A DNA stretch of 64,000 nucleotides from the NCBI GenBank assembly GCA_039619475.1, contig CM077115.1, positions 589,707,643 to 589,771,642 of the forward strand, in the 5' to 3' direction. This DNA is from Icerya purchasi (lineage: Eukaryota > Arthropoda > Insecta > Hemiptera > Monophlebidae). A program made the position numbers and the translations under genes. This document shows positions 37,051 to 49,262 of this stretch, piece by piece. Under the pieces are notes generated by a model that saw only the letters and a list, made by a program, of their open reading frames with translations, had not been told where the DNA came from and ran no database searches. Position 1 is the stretch's first letter, and each line of letters begins with the position of its first letter.

Positions 37051-38183
37051 TATGTTGTGCAATGTTCAATTAAAATGATAGCATGATACAAATGCTACTC
37101 GTTTTTCTTAGAACCAACAGCTTACTAGATAAATTATGAACATTGCAGTTAAAAATGGCGCATGGGCGCTACAAGGGAAAAAACAAAATGTACTTTAAAG
37201 GAAGATATTTTATTTATTTTTAAAATTCGTTCGAATGAATCATTGAACAAAAATTAAGTTTCATTTGTCTTTAAGAGCGGCCCTTTGTTTTCGTTGCTGA
37301 CGGTCATTTTTAAGATAATGAATATGTCACCTTTTCGTTGTCATTTCTTTTCCCCTCTAAAAAACCAGACATATCGGTAATGTCGTCAGATTAATTTGTT
37401 AGTAAAACGTTAAAACTATCTAGGAGGTGGTAATTTATATTTTTATAACCGCGAACCTTTAGTCGAAATGGGAATTAGATGAAGGAAGACGTAATCGTAA
37501 TTTCCAGAGCCTCCTTTATCTATTACCGTTCCTGCATTTTCTATTATAGAGCCAATTCAGAGTTTTGTTAGTTTTGCTGAACGGAACTTTTTGTACATTT
37601 TTTAATATACAATTCAGTAATATGTTTCAATATATCGACTGTGTCTACGTTTTAAATCATTTTGTTGTTAATTATTTGTAGTCTCATTCCTTTGTCCGTT
37701 GGTACTTTGGGCTCTGTAATTGCATATGTGGCCATGGCATGGGATAGCTAACTCCTTTTGCTCTTACCTTCGGCAATGTCATTCCTTCTCTTTTCAGGAT
37801 GCATATGTTTGGCATTTATCAACACGTTGATTGTCATTGTTTCTCCATGCTTAGCGTTCTTTGTCAGATTCCATTCTGTAACTCCTAATTGCTTCCATTT
37901 ACACGTGTTGATCGGTAATCGTCTATTATTGGCAAGCCCAGGGAAAAACCCAAAACAAGAGAAAAAAAAAAATTTTGCTAGTTCCAAATATTTACATAAT
38001 TTAACGTTTTGTGAGTATTTCATTGCTTTATTCTGTCAGACTAACATGTCTTTTATGATTTTTTATTATATCTCAGCAGTTGAGATGATAAGTAGCCCAT
38101 TATCAATGCTACGTTGAATAGCTCGTTACAATTAGTCACGATACATAGACAGCTCCCGTTATTAACTGTAAACTACCAATAGC

Positions 38184-38213
<30 letters not shown>
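38184..38213. repeat. (TA)n microsatellite
   Basis: Fifteen or so TA units after TAGCAT, the same left flank (TAGCATTATA) as the run at 21274. Confidence 0.95.
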
Positions 38214-38219
<6 letters not shown>

Positions 38220-38819
38220 TTTAATCCTTTTGTTCTTCATTCTTGGATTCTTGATTGGTCATTCTCAAAAAAACGAAAAAAAAAAAGCTTCTTCTTTGGA
38301 TTCTTTTTTATCATTTCATAATAATGCTTTGTTTTCTTTTGATTTAAGCCTCAAATATCTTTAAATCCGCCCCTTCTACCAAAACTTTACTTAATTAATA
38401 GCTAATTTTCGTGCTCTAATCAGTAAATTACAAAACCAGATAGAACCTAAACTAATTTCGCATTTTTCCAGAAATACGTCCTTAAGCTATCTTAATTTTT
38501 TCCCCTTTCTTTTTCGCCGCTTGACTTATCAGAAATTTTTATCTATTTTAAAATTAGGGGGAGTAGATTGTAAATCGAAAAAGTTAAACCGCATCTAAAA
38601 AATATGCGATCCAAGATATTGAAGGAAATTGTTTTGACAGATAAACGACCAGAAAGCCGTTGCATATTAATTTTCTGGAAACTCATTAGGGGTTGTTCAT
38701 GTAATGTTTCTTGCTGGTTTATTACCTTTAATTCTTTACGCGTCTATGTGCAATTCGTTTTTCCTTTCAATCCACAGTCTAATGTTATTTCCGTACCCTC
38801 TCAAAATCGTATTTGAACT

Positions 38820-38949
38820 TGTTTCCACCATGGAAATATAATTCACTCAAATTTAACATTGCCTCCGTCTCTAAACTACCTCTTGGAAAAAATGTACACA
38901 AACGGTTCCAAAATGAACTTCCGAGGTAAGTCACCTCTTTTAGTATTAT

Positions 38950-38982
<33 letters not shown>

Positions 38983-39300
38983 GTGAAGAAATGCAGTCTT
39001 TACGAATCAACGATCACTGCTCGGTTCTTAACGCAGAAATGTATGACAAAACACTCGATATTTCGAGGCCTACTGATCTTCGGAGCCACATTTACAGAAC
39101 GTTCAGTTGTCCACAATTTCCCTCAGTTTCATCAAAAAAATCTCTTCATGAAACACCAAAAATCGATTAGCTATGAAGTTTAAATACACTATTCGACTGC
39201 ATGTTAGGTTATTTGCTCGTGAATCTCGAGTTATGCGGAAACACCTGGTAACGAACATGCTGACTTGTTAGCCATATCATCTATCTAAGAGTTGCCTCTT
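38820..39300 (+). mobile_element. LINE RNase H fragment interrupted by a TA run
   Basis: Plus-strand frame: MYTNGSKMNFRG near 38891 (TDGS with Asn for Asp), then a TA microsatellite (38949-38973), then SLRINDHCSVLNAEMY with the second acidic residue. Near 39230-39280, in another frame, comes ETPGNEHADLLAIS, the closing GNE-AD block. It is an I-like RNase H with the microsatellite sitting inside the coding region. It is dead and separate from the RT-bearing piece that follows. Confidence 0.65.
38949..38973. repeat. (TA)n microsatellite inside LINE coding sequence
   Basis: Twelve or so TA units. On both sides the RNase H reading is recognisable. Confidence 0.9.
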
Positions 39301-39499
39301 TTTCTTCCAAAACACATTTCTATATATAGGGATACACTGTATGGGTGTTTCCGTTCATTTTTCTATGGGAAACTAAATTCTCTGCCCGCAAGATGTTTCC
39401 TTTAATAACTGATAGTGTGCTGAACATGCAGTCGCCTGGTCCTCTCTAACCAGTTATCTCTGTCTTATCCTCAAACTGTCAGTCATATTCTCTTATATA

Positions 39500-41395
39500 T
39501 TGTCAGTTAGTCGGGTCTTTTTTAACATAGAGAAAGCTTGCGATCGCAATAGAGTGCCCAAAAGGCTGAAGAACGCCGGTAATAGATAGGCATTTTTATC
39601 CCGGATTTTCTCACCGATAAAGCCATTCAGGTGATCATCGGATCTTCAATTTGATTTTCGTCCTCTACAACTGAAAATTTAATTCCGCCAGGTTCGCCTT
39701 TAAACGTTACCTTGTTTATCCTCTATATATCAATGACATAGCAGATTGTATAAGACTGCCGATTACAGGCCGCTTGTTCATCGATGATCTTAACTGCAGT
39801 TAACAATCAGTAGATTACAAAACCGGACGGAAAACAATGGCTTCGAGATCACATTCTCGAAAACTGCATGTGTGAAATTTCTAAATAAGCGTCGTCCCAT
39901 TTCCAATCCCGATATCACGCTCTACCGAAAACATGCGCCTATATCCCTTCCGACTATAAAGTTCCTGGGTGTAACGTTCGATAAAAGATTGTCCTGAACC
40001 TCACACATATCTATTCTTAAAAGTAACGTGTAAAATCACTCTCCATCTTAAAATATTTATCCAACCACAAATACAATATTGATCTGAAACTGCTACTATC
40101 AGTATACAAAACGATTATATCCTAAGTAAACTCGCGCGTATTCCTCAGCTAACAAAACACTTCTGAAATCTATCGACCCAATCCACAATACTTCCTTACA
40201 TACCATACTGGGGCTTACCAGATTTCTTCTTCGTCGGGCGTTTGTGCTTTAGCAAGCCCTTCTCCTTTATCGATTGTCCGTGATTATCTCACCTCTCGAG
40301 ATTCCTTTCGTTATACCACACTACACCGATTTTCCAACAATAATAATTTCCAAATCCCATTAATATCCTTTTCTCGCAATCCATATTGGTCGAGACTTTA
40401 ACCTTCTTTTCTAAATTAGACATAAATCGGAACGGCCACCACGTTTATCCAATCATTATAACGCCCTTGGATCATGCCTCAATATCTGTAAACTTAACTC
40501 TAATAAATTCCACGGGACATCTAACCCTTCCCTATCTATTATCAAATAAATTTAATTTCCTTCCTCAAATACACTTGTACTATATCGGTCAAAGCAGGGC
40601 CCACAAATTCTCCTTCATCAACTGAACGTACTTATGTAATTGATGTAATGCACACCAACTGCCTAAACTACTACTGTTCCGTTTCAAAGGCAGAAATGGT
40701 TGGTATCCTTCTTTATCTTGAAACATATTCTGCCCACCCATTATTCGAAAAATGTTCTTTTTATTTCAGACTCGCTTTTATCTATAAAAGTCATCCAGGG
40801 CCAAAATAGTTGCAACCCCTTATGAGCTAAAATAAAAGACGTAATATGCCGACTTTCGCTATCCAATATATACGTCACATACTTACCGAGTTATCAGTCA
40901 TCTTGCGGTTCCAAGTAGTGAGCGAATTGACTTGGCTGCTAAGGCAACTCATCTAGCCCGGTGCCGTTCAGGGCTGTACTACCTCGACTGGGACCATCAG
41001 TCTTCCAAATACACTTTTCCAAAGAATGGAGGTGGTCGAATCAAGTAATTTCATAGTGGCTGCCGCTCCTTGCACTGTCTCATGACTACGTCTTTGAAGG
41101 AGCTCCTCCTCCGTTTTTCAGTTATTTTTGTTTCTCTTTGTGAGCTTATGACCCCGCAAACTGTAGAGCATCTGCTTAAACGGTGCCAGCACACTTCTAG
41201 TGCTGCGAGCCATACCTTACTCCACTGTCTGTTGCCAAACCATCTGGACTTTGTTCAGACGGTTTTGAATTTTACAACATTCAATGGACTGCATTGTCTA
41301 CTGCAACTTCTACTGAGTCTAGACGCCGTAATGACCCAGGCAGTTACACATGATACCCAGATTTAGACACTTGTAATACATATAAAAAAAAAAAA
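39500..41395 (+). mobile_element. I/R1-like LINE relic from RT palm to poly(A)
   Basis: Plus-strand relic of about 1.9 kb with ordered motifs. FFNIEKACDRNRVPKRL near 39510 is RT motif A (FDIEKAFDRV). IPPGSPLNVTLFILYINDI near 39685-39740 is the QGS motif. GRLFIDDLN near 39770 is the catalytic box, here IDD. IKFLGVTFDKRLSW near 39960 is the thumb. A last RNase H block, PSSERIDLAAKATHLAR, lies near 40905-40960, and the C-terminal TPQTVEHLLKRCQH near 41150. An A-run at 41381-41393 closes it. Stops and shifts are frequent and the first two RNase H acidic blocks are not clear, so the element is long dead. Confidence 0.8.
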
Positions 41396-42397
41396 AATAT
41401 TGTCATTATGCCCTTTTAACTAGCTCATTAATTAAAATCCTTCCCGAAAATCATCTCCAAATTTTATGTTTATCCCTTTACCTAATCAACAATAACTTCC
41501 TCTAAATGTATCCATTCGCATATTCGTAAATTTCAATGATCATCCCGACAATTCAACACAACTCACGGATTTTATAATATGTAAATAAGAAAAAGAAGAA
41601 AAAATATATATCATCAGAATAGTAAGACGAAATGTATTGAACGGATATTTTTGACAGGTGGATCATAAAATGGATTTAGACTGATCGAAGTAATTAATAC
41701 AATAAAACTCACTAACTACTATGCTACTGCATGGGAAAAGTCCATCATCATACCTGTCGAAAAATATAAATGCTCTGTACAATTTAATTAATAATATAAG
41801 TAAAGTAATTGACAAAGTTATTCTACAAAAGCTACAAAAATGTTCTGCACATAATGATCACAATATCTTAAAAGAAACACAATTCGAATTCAGATCTCTT
41901 TGTCAATCATCGTTGATGCGTATTACTGACTATATCACTGGCTAATGCAATCTAAACAAACACGGTGATCGAGTATTGCTAGAAATCGAAACCGTTTCGA
42001 TACAACATTGCACGTGGCATCTATATGGAATGTTGCATCACGGCTTTATCAACTCTCTTACTATACTTATTAAGCCTAATTTACTCTCAATGTACTTTAT
42101 AGTCAGGTTTTTACTACACTTCTAGAGCACTACCAGTTTATGTAGGTTACTATAATTACTGAAACTACTAAACTGGGTTAGAATTAGAATTAATTCAACG
42201 GTACTTTCTCAAAACATGTATAACTCATCATTACAGCTGCGCAGAGTTTATTTGTGCTTTTTCTGTATAGTCATATTAAAAAAATTATGCATAAAATCAT
42301 ACTATAATACTATGTGCAATGTGCGGGTACTTACCGCTCGGTTAAGTCGTGTATTAAAAACAAAATTGATAAATACGCTCGTTATCATTCATTCATA
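41396..42397. other. AT-rich stretch without recognised gene
   Basis: A 74-codon frame at 41721-41945 (+) includes KVIDKVILQKLQKC, LKETQFEFRS and SSLMRITDYITG. This could be a worn reverse transcriptase start (the usual text is KVFEKVILKRL, then QFGFR), so a further LINE relic is possible. Confidence 0.35.
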
Positions 42398-43305
42398 CAG
42401 GGTGACCCAAAGATGACGCCCTTTTTTCTTTTCATAATAACTCAAAATATAATTGATGAAAAAAAATCGTCAAAATTTTATTAGAAGGTGTGTGAACATG
42501 GCAGTTAAGCATGGTATATAACATCGCTTAAATGATGAGCTTTCTGAATCACGAAATCACGTAAACGTTTGACAAAATTTTTGTGTACTTTTTTCAGTAA
42601 AATCGGCGTAGTATTCCAAGTTTCTCCACGAATTCTGGCCTTTAAATCTTCTAAATCACGCGGTTTGTAAATTCAGCTCTTTAAATACCCCTACGAAAAA
42701 AAAAAAAATCTGTCACAATTATATCTGGTGATCGCGGTGTCCAGACGAAATCAAACGAGTACGGAACGCTTTTTCAACAGTTCGAGCGTTTCATTTGCAC
42801 TGTGTGGCACGATACACCATCTTGTTGAGACTACGTTCTGCATAGACATCGTCTATAACGTAATTGTGGTAGAAAAAACTCACTAAAATTCACAGACTCC
42901 CTGGATAGTCCCAAAGAAGTGGCATGTTGGCGTGCAGAACATGCTGGACTTTGTTAATTGTTACGCAAACTCTATGGATATTTTCTTCCGTACGAACGGT
43001 ATTCACCAGGACGTTTTTTATGGGTTACTTGGGCCGATTCTCGAGTAGGAACAAGTTTATGCGAACTAACTTTAAATTTTGTATGAAAATCTCTTCGAAC
43101 TTGAATGCATGATTTCACAACGAAATAGCGTTCAACGCAGAACGCGCTTTCTTTCGTAGAATATAACGTTCCATAGTATTGGAAATACATGATATCGAAA
43201 ACTCCCAGTTCCCGGCTATTCAAGGAACTCATACTCATTGTTGTAGTAGTATTACCAGCTGCACTATTAGAAAAACAAAAGTGGCGTCTTCTTTGGGTTA
43301 CCCGG
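42398..43305 (-). mobile_element. Internally deleted mariner-type element with both termini
   Basis: A 908-bp element flanked by TA (42396-42397 and 43306-43307). The left terminus CAGGGTGACCCAAAG matches the inverted right terminus CCGGGTAACCCAAAG and continues (20 of 23 bases). The minus-strand transposase keeps the N-terminal helix-turn-helix part (SAFCVERYFVVKSCIQVRRD, 43140-43080), then after an internal deletion QQDGVSCHT near 42825 (second Asp). A frameshifted ANETLELLKKRS follows, then TPRSPDIIVTDFF near 42740 (third Asp). The catalytic domain's first Asp region is lost. It belongs to the same broad family as the intact copy at 58498-59851. Confidence 0.85.
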
Positions 43306-44841
43306 TAAAATAGATTGAATTAAATTCAAAAATTAAGATAAATTAATTCGTTATCAAAAAAATATACTTAATACGAGGTGGGATTATCAAAACTTCGGTT
43401 TTAAAAGAGGTAATAGATTATTCTTCGAATCGATATATTTTTCGGAATTCGTTAATCATGACAGTTTACCCCATTATTGGTTTCAGATTTAAGATCCTAC
43501 TTCTAGAACTGAAATATTGAGATATGCGTTTCATTCATGAGCCTGTTTACATATAGGCTCATATCCAAGATCACTGATTAAAAGCCAAATATTTTGATGT
43601 AATGCTAGCGATGATGTAAAATTTTATTAATCATTGTAAACAAGTCGACGTATAATGAAAATTTGTTGATTTCTAACAGTCGTGATTTGAATTCAACAAA
43701 TAACGTGACGATAAGTTACAACATTTGATTCTTTTCTTGATATCTTCTATCTGTTATTGCATTTCGTAATAATGTTGAAAATTAAATTAATTAAAATTAA
43801 TAATAACACATATCTACTAAAAAATAATATATTCTAATGCTAATATTCCATAATTACGCTATTCTAAGTACACCATAATTAATTTTAGTTCCCAAATATT
43901 TAATAAGATACATTACTTTTTTGTGTATGTGTTATTACTAGTTTATAATTAATATAATTTTTAACATTATTCGATTATTTATTCAATGATTACATTACAC
44001 TAAAAAAGGTTGTCGTTTTGGAGTGTCGGTGATTTTTACTTACGATCGTCGCATTTCCTAGTTTTCCGTTTAGTTTTGAACAAAATTGTTTGTATTACAC
44101 GGGACTAATTGGAAACATATTAGTAACAACCTGTTAAGATTTGCTAAATGTAAAAACTGTAGGAGTTCTATTTGATACAGCTATATTATTTGCTTAAATT
44201 GTCTTCTAAATGCAACTTTTTTATTTAAAGAAAATTTATTATTTAAAACTTAAACGGTCATTTAAAATGAATTTATATAGCGTTAATTTTTTTAATTAAA
44301 TTACTATTTTCCTTCTTTAGCATTTGTTTTCCCTAATGAGAATTCGTTACGAGTCTGCTCTCTAATTGCCTCAATCATAGGCTACACTGATATAAACTGC
44401 ACAATTTTTATATCATCGAGAAACATGTCAATTCACCTCTTTTGTTACTAAATTTTTCATTTTTCATTATAAAAATTTAAATCAAGACCTATTTTTACGA
44501 TGCGCCGATATATCGAATTTTTTTGTTATTTAATCCTTCATTGACAAATGTTAATTAACTATTGTCAAAATGTATTCTATGAATTTTAATCCAGTTTAAT
44601 GTTTTTATATATTTTTTAGTAATCATAATGAACGTATCAGTTATTAACCTTATCGCACTTCCACGAATATTAACTAAAAGTACTTAAATTTCGGCTTACT
44701 AAAGAACTAATCCCGCATAGAAGAGCATAAATCCAGAATTTATAAAAAATTATCACTAATATATACTCCCATTATCAACATCGTTGAGAAATAATTTTGC
44801 ACACGTTTCTGTAATTAATTTAGATAGTAATTCCACCTAAG
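43306..44841. other. AT-rich stretch without recognised gene
   Basis: No domain or clear repeat seen. Confidence 0.45.
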
Positions 44842-45160
44842 CATAGGCGTAGCCAGACCAGCTTTTCGGGAGGGGTCGATCCATTTACAAAAAAAAAAAA
44901 CACTTGACAGAAAAAAGGATTTTACTTAGTAATTATATTTTATTAATAATCTCTTGTAGAATAGTTCTAAATGCGTAAGGATTAGGATTACTTTTGTTCG
45001 TTTTCATTTTGAGAATAATTTACACTAATCCATAGTTAATTGTACTGTCAGAATGCCTGGTATCAAGACATCTTACGAACGTAAAGTAACAATACAGCAA
45101 CGTCAAAATCCATTTCGGGAGGGGTTTGAACCCCCAAATCCCCCCCTCAGTACGCCTATG
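44842..45160. mobile_element. hAT-like MITE with 8-bp target duplication
   Basis: A 319-bp element. The 8-bp direct repeat CACCTAAG occurs at 44834-44841 and 45161-45168. Termini are CATAGGCGTAG at the left and, inverted, CATAGGCGTAC at the right. Subterminal G-rich/C-rich blocks follow at each end. Eight-base duplications and CA-GGCGTA termini are hAT hallmarks. There is no coding capacity, so it must have been moved by a hAT transposase supplied in trans. Confidence 0.85.
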
Positions 45161-45168
45161 CACCTAAG

Positions 45169-46639
45169 CAATTGTTAAATGAAATTAATACAGTTTTTAT
45201 TTGTATAGAATAATTTAAAAAATACTTTAATAATTATAAAAATAAAAACGAAGTAAACAAGATTAAAAATCATAACTGTAAATGAATAAACATTTAAAAA
45301 TGTAACATGTTCTTCCGCTTTAACCGAAAAATAAAAACGTCTTAACCATTTCCGGCACACTAACAGTTTAAAAATTTTCTACAACATACTTATTATTGCT
45401 CTAAATGTTTTTAAAAGATGATAATTATTGATATTAAAAATTATTTTTCTTTTTCTTGAAATGAATATATAATCAAAAACGTTAGGTCGTAAGGAGAACT
45501 TTATTGAATGCGAGCAAAGATAGGTTGCCAGAAAAAATAATACTTTAATTACTTAAACATATGATCTAAATAGTAGCACTTTAAATTGTAAAACTTCAAG
45601 AAATTTTCATTTTATAAACATATATTTATATAAATAAAGTAATACAAACATCCATAATAAAACATATGACGGTGTGTTTTTGATTTCTTCCATTCGTTTG
45701 AATTAGCGTTTTACGAACACTAAATCTTATTGAAATTTTTGTGTTAGAACACACTATATTAAGTAGTCATTGGGCTAATTTAAAAAAAAAAAAAAACTAA
45801 ACCAAATGTAATAAAGTTAACTGTAGGAATGCACTTCCTGCAAATCTCACTCGCTGTTTATGTATTTTTTTATTTTAATCCTACCGAGCTATACCGAACT
45901 ATTACTACGCGTTCTGCAACTTTTTTTATTTTTAATTTTCACTATTAACGCACTTATTAAAATTCACTTATTATGCATGACTGATAAAACTTTATTTCTC
46001 TTTTAGTTTTAATTTTTTAAATTTTGGTTATTTTAATTTTAAATTGTTTTTATTTTTTTAAATTAAATTAGTTCTATCCATAACCAAAAATGTAGCCCTG
46101 AAAAGGAAAGTGTTTTTTCTTTTTTGTTAAATAATTACTCTTTATAACTCAAATAATTAACAGGTAGCGAACAGATTGGCATCATCGTAGATTTTTGTGT
46201 AGATACATATTTATATGACTAGATTATGTGCTCACTCATTTAATGAACTGCCGTTCATAGCTGTCTCTATTTCGGAATTTGGATGACCATTAAGTCTTTT
46301 ATTATTTAATGTTAAAAATGTCACCCACCATTTCAATGATTGCCGTTTGTGCTGAATTAAGTAAACAAATGAAAAAATACAAGATCTCAAATTAACGAGA
46401 AAGTTTCAACGATATCTTGAACACAAAAAAATTGCTGTCGAAATACTAAAATTTCTAAAAATGATAGAAAGGACCGCGTTGCAAAACTTTTGCATTATAT
46501 TTAACAGAGACGCAGCAAAAGATTTAAAAATAAAAACTACCACTTTTCAAGATTACTCACAATTCGTAGATTTTACTAACACTATTGTTTTTTCTTATGC
46601 TCCCACCTTCGATGACTTATGTAATGTTTTTTACATTCC
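45169..46639. other. AT-rich stretch without recognised gene
   Basis: A run at 45781-45795. The frame at 46461-46649 (+) may be the worn 5' continuation of the LINE that follows, but no motif proves it. Confidence 0.35.
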
Positions 46640-47876
46640 TGTTTATTGATTCTATATCTCCTAGTTATGTTCCTAGGAATCTTCCCTTTTCTGATACGTG
46701 TAAATATTTCCAACTTCTTTCTTAGTTCTGGTTGTGCTGCTCCTTTTTGGAATGTTCCTATCCCAAAAACTTATTCCTTTTCACATCGTACTATTTCTCT
46801 CGCTTTGTGCGTTAGAAAACTTTTAACAAACGTCTTGTCTGGCGGCTCGAACACAGCAGTCTATTACCTATATACCACCAGATTGTATCAGCATATTATG
46901 TGTCACTTATTAATAAAAAATTGTTAATTGCCGCTTTTGTCGGCATATTAATTGCCTTTGATAACGTGTTCACCTTCTCACACTCTTTTTGGCGTAATGA
47001 CCTTAATTAAAAGTTCCTGTCCACTTCGCTTCTCTTATTATTACTTCGTTCCAATCCAGAACTGTAATTCTTTCCTCTCCTTCCTACTCTGGGTTAATCT
47101 TTCGAGGTCTACCTTAAGTATCCTACCATATTTACTTTATTAAAATCGCTTCTGGGCCATAAAAAAAAAAAAAATCGCTTCTATTTCTCTTAACTCTATT
47201 TCGCTTTTCTTTGCTGATGATGTGCTTATCTCCTCCTCCTGTCGCAATATCTCGTTAGCTAACTCGCGTCTTCAAAGCTCTCTAATACTACTAGAAAATG
47301 CTCTTTCTATTATTAATCTCTTTATTTTCCCCTCTAAATTCTCGTCTGTTGTCTTTATTCTTCATTATTTTGATCGTTCTTTTATTAGTCTTACCTGTAG
47401 TAATGGTATTCCAATTCCGCTTGTCAACTCTTTTCGTTATTTAAGAGTCTTTCTTGACAGCCACCTCTTCTTTCACAAGCTCATTAGCCATTTGTATTTA
47501 TCCTCTTTCATCTGCTTCTGTTCAATTTTAACCCTTTCATCCCGATTTTCACATAAGTTCCTTGTGACTGATCATATTTTGTTTGAATGTTCGACCTTTT
47601 CTGCTGAACAATCGTGCCCTACTTTTCTTTCTTAGAACTTCGTATCCCTCTTCTTTATAAAGTGCTTTTTATATCCTTTCATTTTCTTCAATTTCTCTTA
47701 TTTCTGCCCTCGACTCATTCTTATCCTCTACCCCTAAACACTTAAGAATACAACTTCATTTTCTCCTTTTTCCCATGTCTTAGGCTAATGTCTTCATTAA
47801 CGTACTCATTTTATTTTTTCCTTCTTTCCATTTGTTGTACTAATGTCCTTGTTAACGAACACATAAAAAAAAAATT
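46640..47876 (+). mobile_element. LINE relic: endonuclease end, RT and C-terminus
   Basis: Plus-strand copy. Near 46730 SSGCAAPFWNVPIPK resembles the end of an APE-type endonuclease (usually PWWN). Near 46950 AFDNVFTFSH resembles RT motif A. Near 47208 FADDVLISSS is an intact catalytic box, followed by SRLQSSLILLENALS, FPSKFSSVVF and RYLRVFLDSHLFFH (thumb). A deletion then joins this to TDHILFECSTFSAEQS near 47570, the C-terminal block. The 3' end has an A-run at 47866-47875. RNase H is absent through the internal deletion. Confidence 0.7.
47154..47170 (+). mobile_element. Ultra-short retro-insertion with 12-bp target duplication
   Basis: The 12-mer AAAATCGCTTCT occurs at 47142-47153 and again at 47171-47182. 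Between them lies only GGGCCAT plus ten A. This is what an extremely 5'-truncated LINE insertion looks like: the last few element bases, poly(A), and a target-site duplication. It interrupts the RT coding region of the older LINE. Confidence 0.65.
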
Positions 47877-49254
47877 AATTAAAGTATGACATCGTTTAGG
47901 CACACAATGAAAGATGCAAATAAAATAATCGAAAAATTTCTTTATCTTCGTATAGTGCTGATGGGTAATAAAAAATCGAGTGTTTAAGATTATTAGATTG
48001 CATAATTAATAAATTCAGACCGTTAATAAACTAAGATCACGGTATCATTTATGATAATGTAATTAAATTCATATATATATATATGTATACATGCTTGTAG
48101 AGTGCTAGTCGTTGAACCTCACGCTGAGGCAATGTTATTTATTACGCAACCTGTAGAAAAGATAAGAATATAATTCCTCGGCAAAATTAATTTGTCATTG
48201 ATTTTTTTTTTTTCATGTCATGTACATGATAAATAAAATGATCTAGGAATTATGTAAAAACCTAAATGCTTGATAATGGAGTGCCAAAATAAAATGATGA
48301 TTTTTCATTTAATTTTGTGTCTATTTCTATTATCATGGTAATATTTTTAGCTGATGTTTGTTCTCTTTCCTTTTAAGATTTTTCTACATGTTGTGTTGAA
48401 CTGTGAAGTAATTATTGTATGTAGTACAGTCTGCAACAAAGAGAGATATCCAGATAATTTAGCGTAACAAATGATTAACCAAAACTTTTACCGTAGAGAG
48501 AGTATTATTAAAGCTGTTCTATGATAGTTCTTAGATAGCGAGTTTTACGTAATACACTGACCTGTTAAATTACGCTAAGGAATCTCTGATGATCGAAATT
48601 CTTACTCTAGTAGCCAGTAATAATGCATTTCTAGTATATTGTTTTTCTACTCATTTAAAATGAAATATTACTGTTTTTAACAAGATTCATGTAAAGTCTG
48701 TGCAGGGTTTTCTCTCAAGTCTGACAGCATCTGTTCCACTAATACTATTTTTATAAAGTAGGATATATTCGCACGATATGTGATTAATATCATCGACAAT
48801 TTTATTAATGATTTAATCACTTTTGCACTACTCTTCGAACATAATAAAAAATCGTTTTTGGAAGAATTAACGCTTCTGGATATTTACCTGCCAAATTGTC
48901 TACATAACGCCTTTAGTGCGAGTTAGTCTTTTTGAGTTTATTGGTATAATTGTATAATTTCTATTTTGGTTACGCTTTGAAGAACAAGCATAACGAAGTT
49001 TTTCTTGCAACTTTTATTTTTCGTTGTTAAAAAAGTTTTTAGTTTGTATTAACTCCTCGTTAGTTTTTTAATTAATTTAATAGTTTTGAAAGTAGCCAAA
49101 TGATTTGTTTCCAGGTTGAAAAAAGAAATAATTTGTAGAAATTTATTTCCATTACTATCATATGATGCTATGAAATAATGAATGTTCTATGAAACACATT
49201 TCATCATAGTCACATAATTACCGATTTATATAGACTTTCTGGTGTTCGGATATG
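47877..49254. other. AT-rich stretch without recognised gene
   Basis: Includes a short TA run near 48073-48084 and a weak inverted pair (TTTAGCGTAA-like) at about 48446-48476 and 48560-48594. No coding domain. Confidence 0.35.
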
Positions 49255-49262
49255 TGCTAATC

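Larger units (their letters stand above)
36106..38819. other. Long stretch without recognised gene
   Basis: Holds the second copy of a dispersed repeat and two TA microsatellites (listed separately). A frame at 37758-38117 (+) with two hydrophobic segments follows an acceptor-like TTCTCTTTTCAG (about 37787-37798) but runs into low-complexity Lys codons. I could not assign it. Confidence 0.35.

Noticed and set aside
37748..38117. Overlapping frames on both strands, one with hydrophobic segments
   Set aside because: Low-complexity Lys stretch and no family match; insufficient for a gene call.
48446..48594. Short inverted pair around TTTAGCGTAA
   Set aside because: Only about 25 bases with gaps, no borders or duplication; likely chance.
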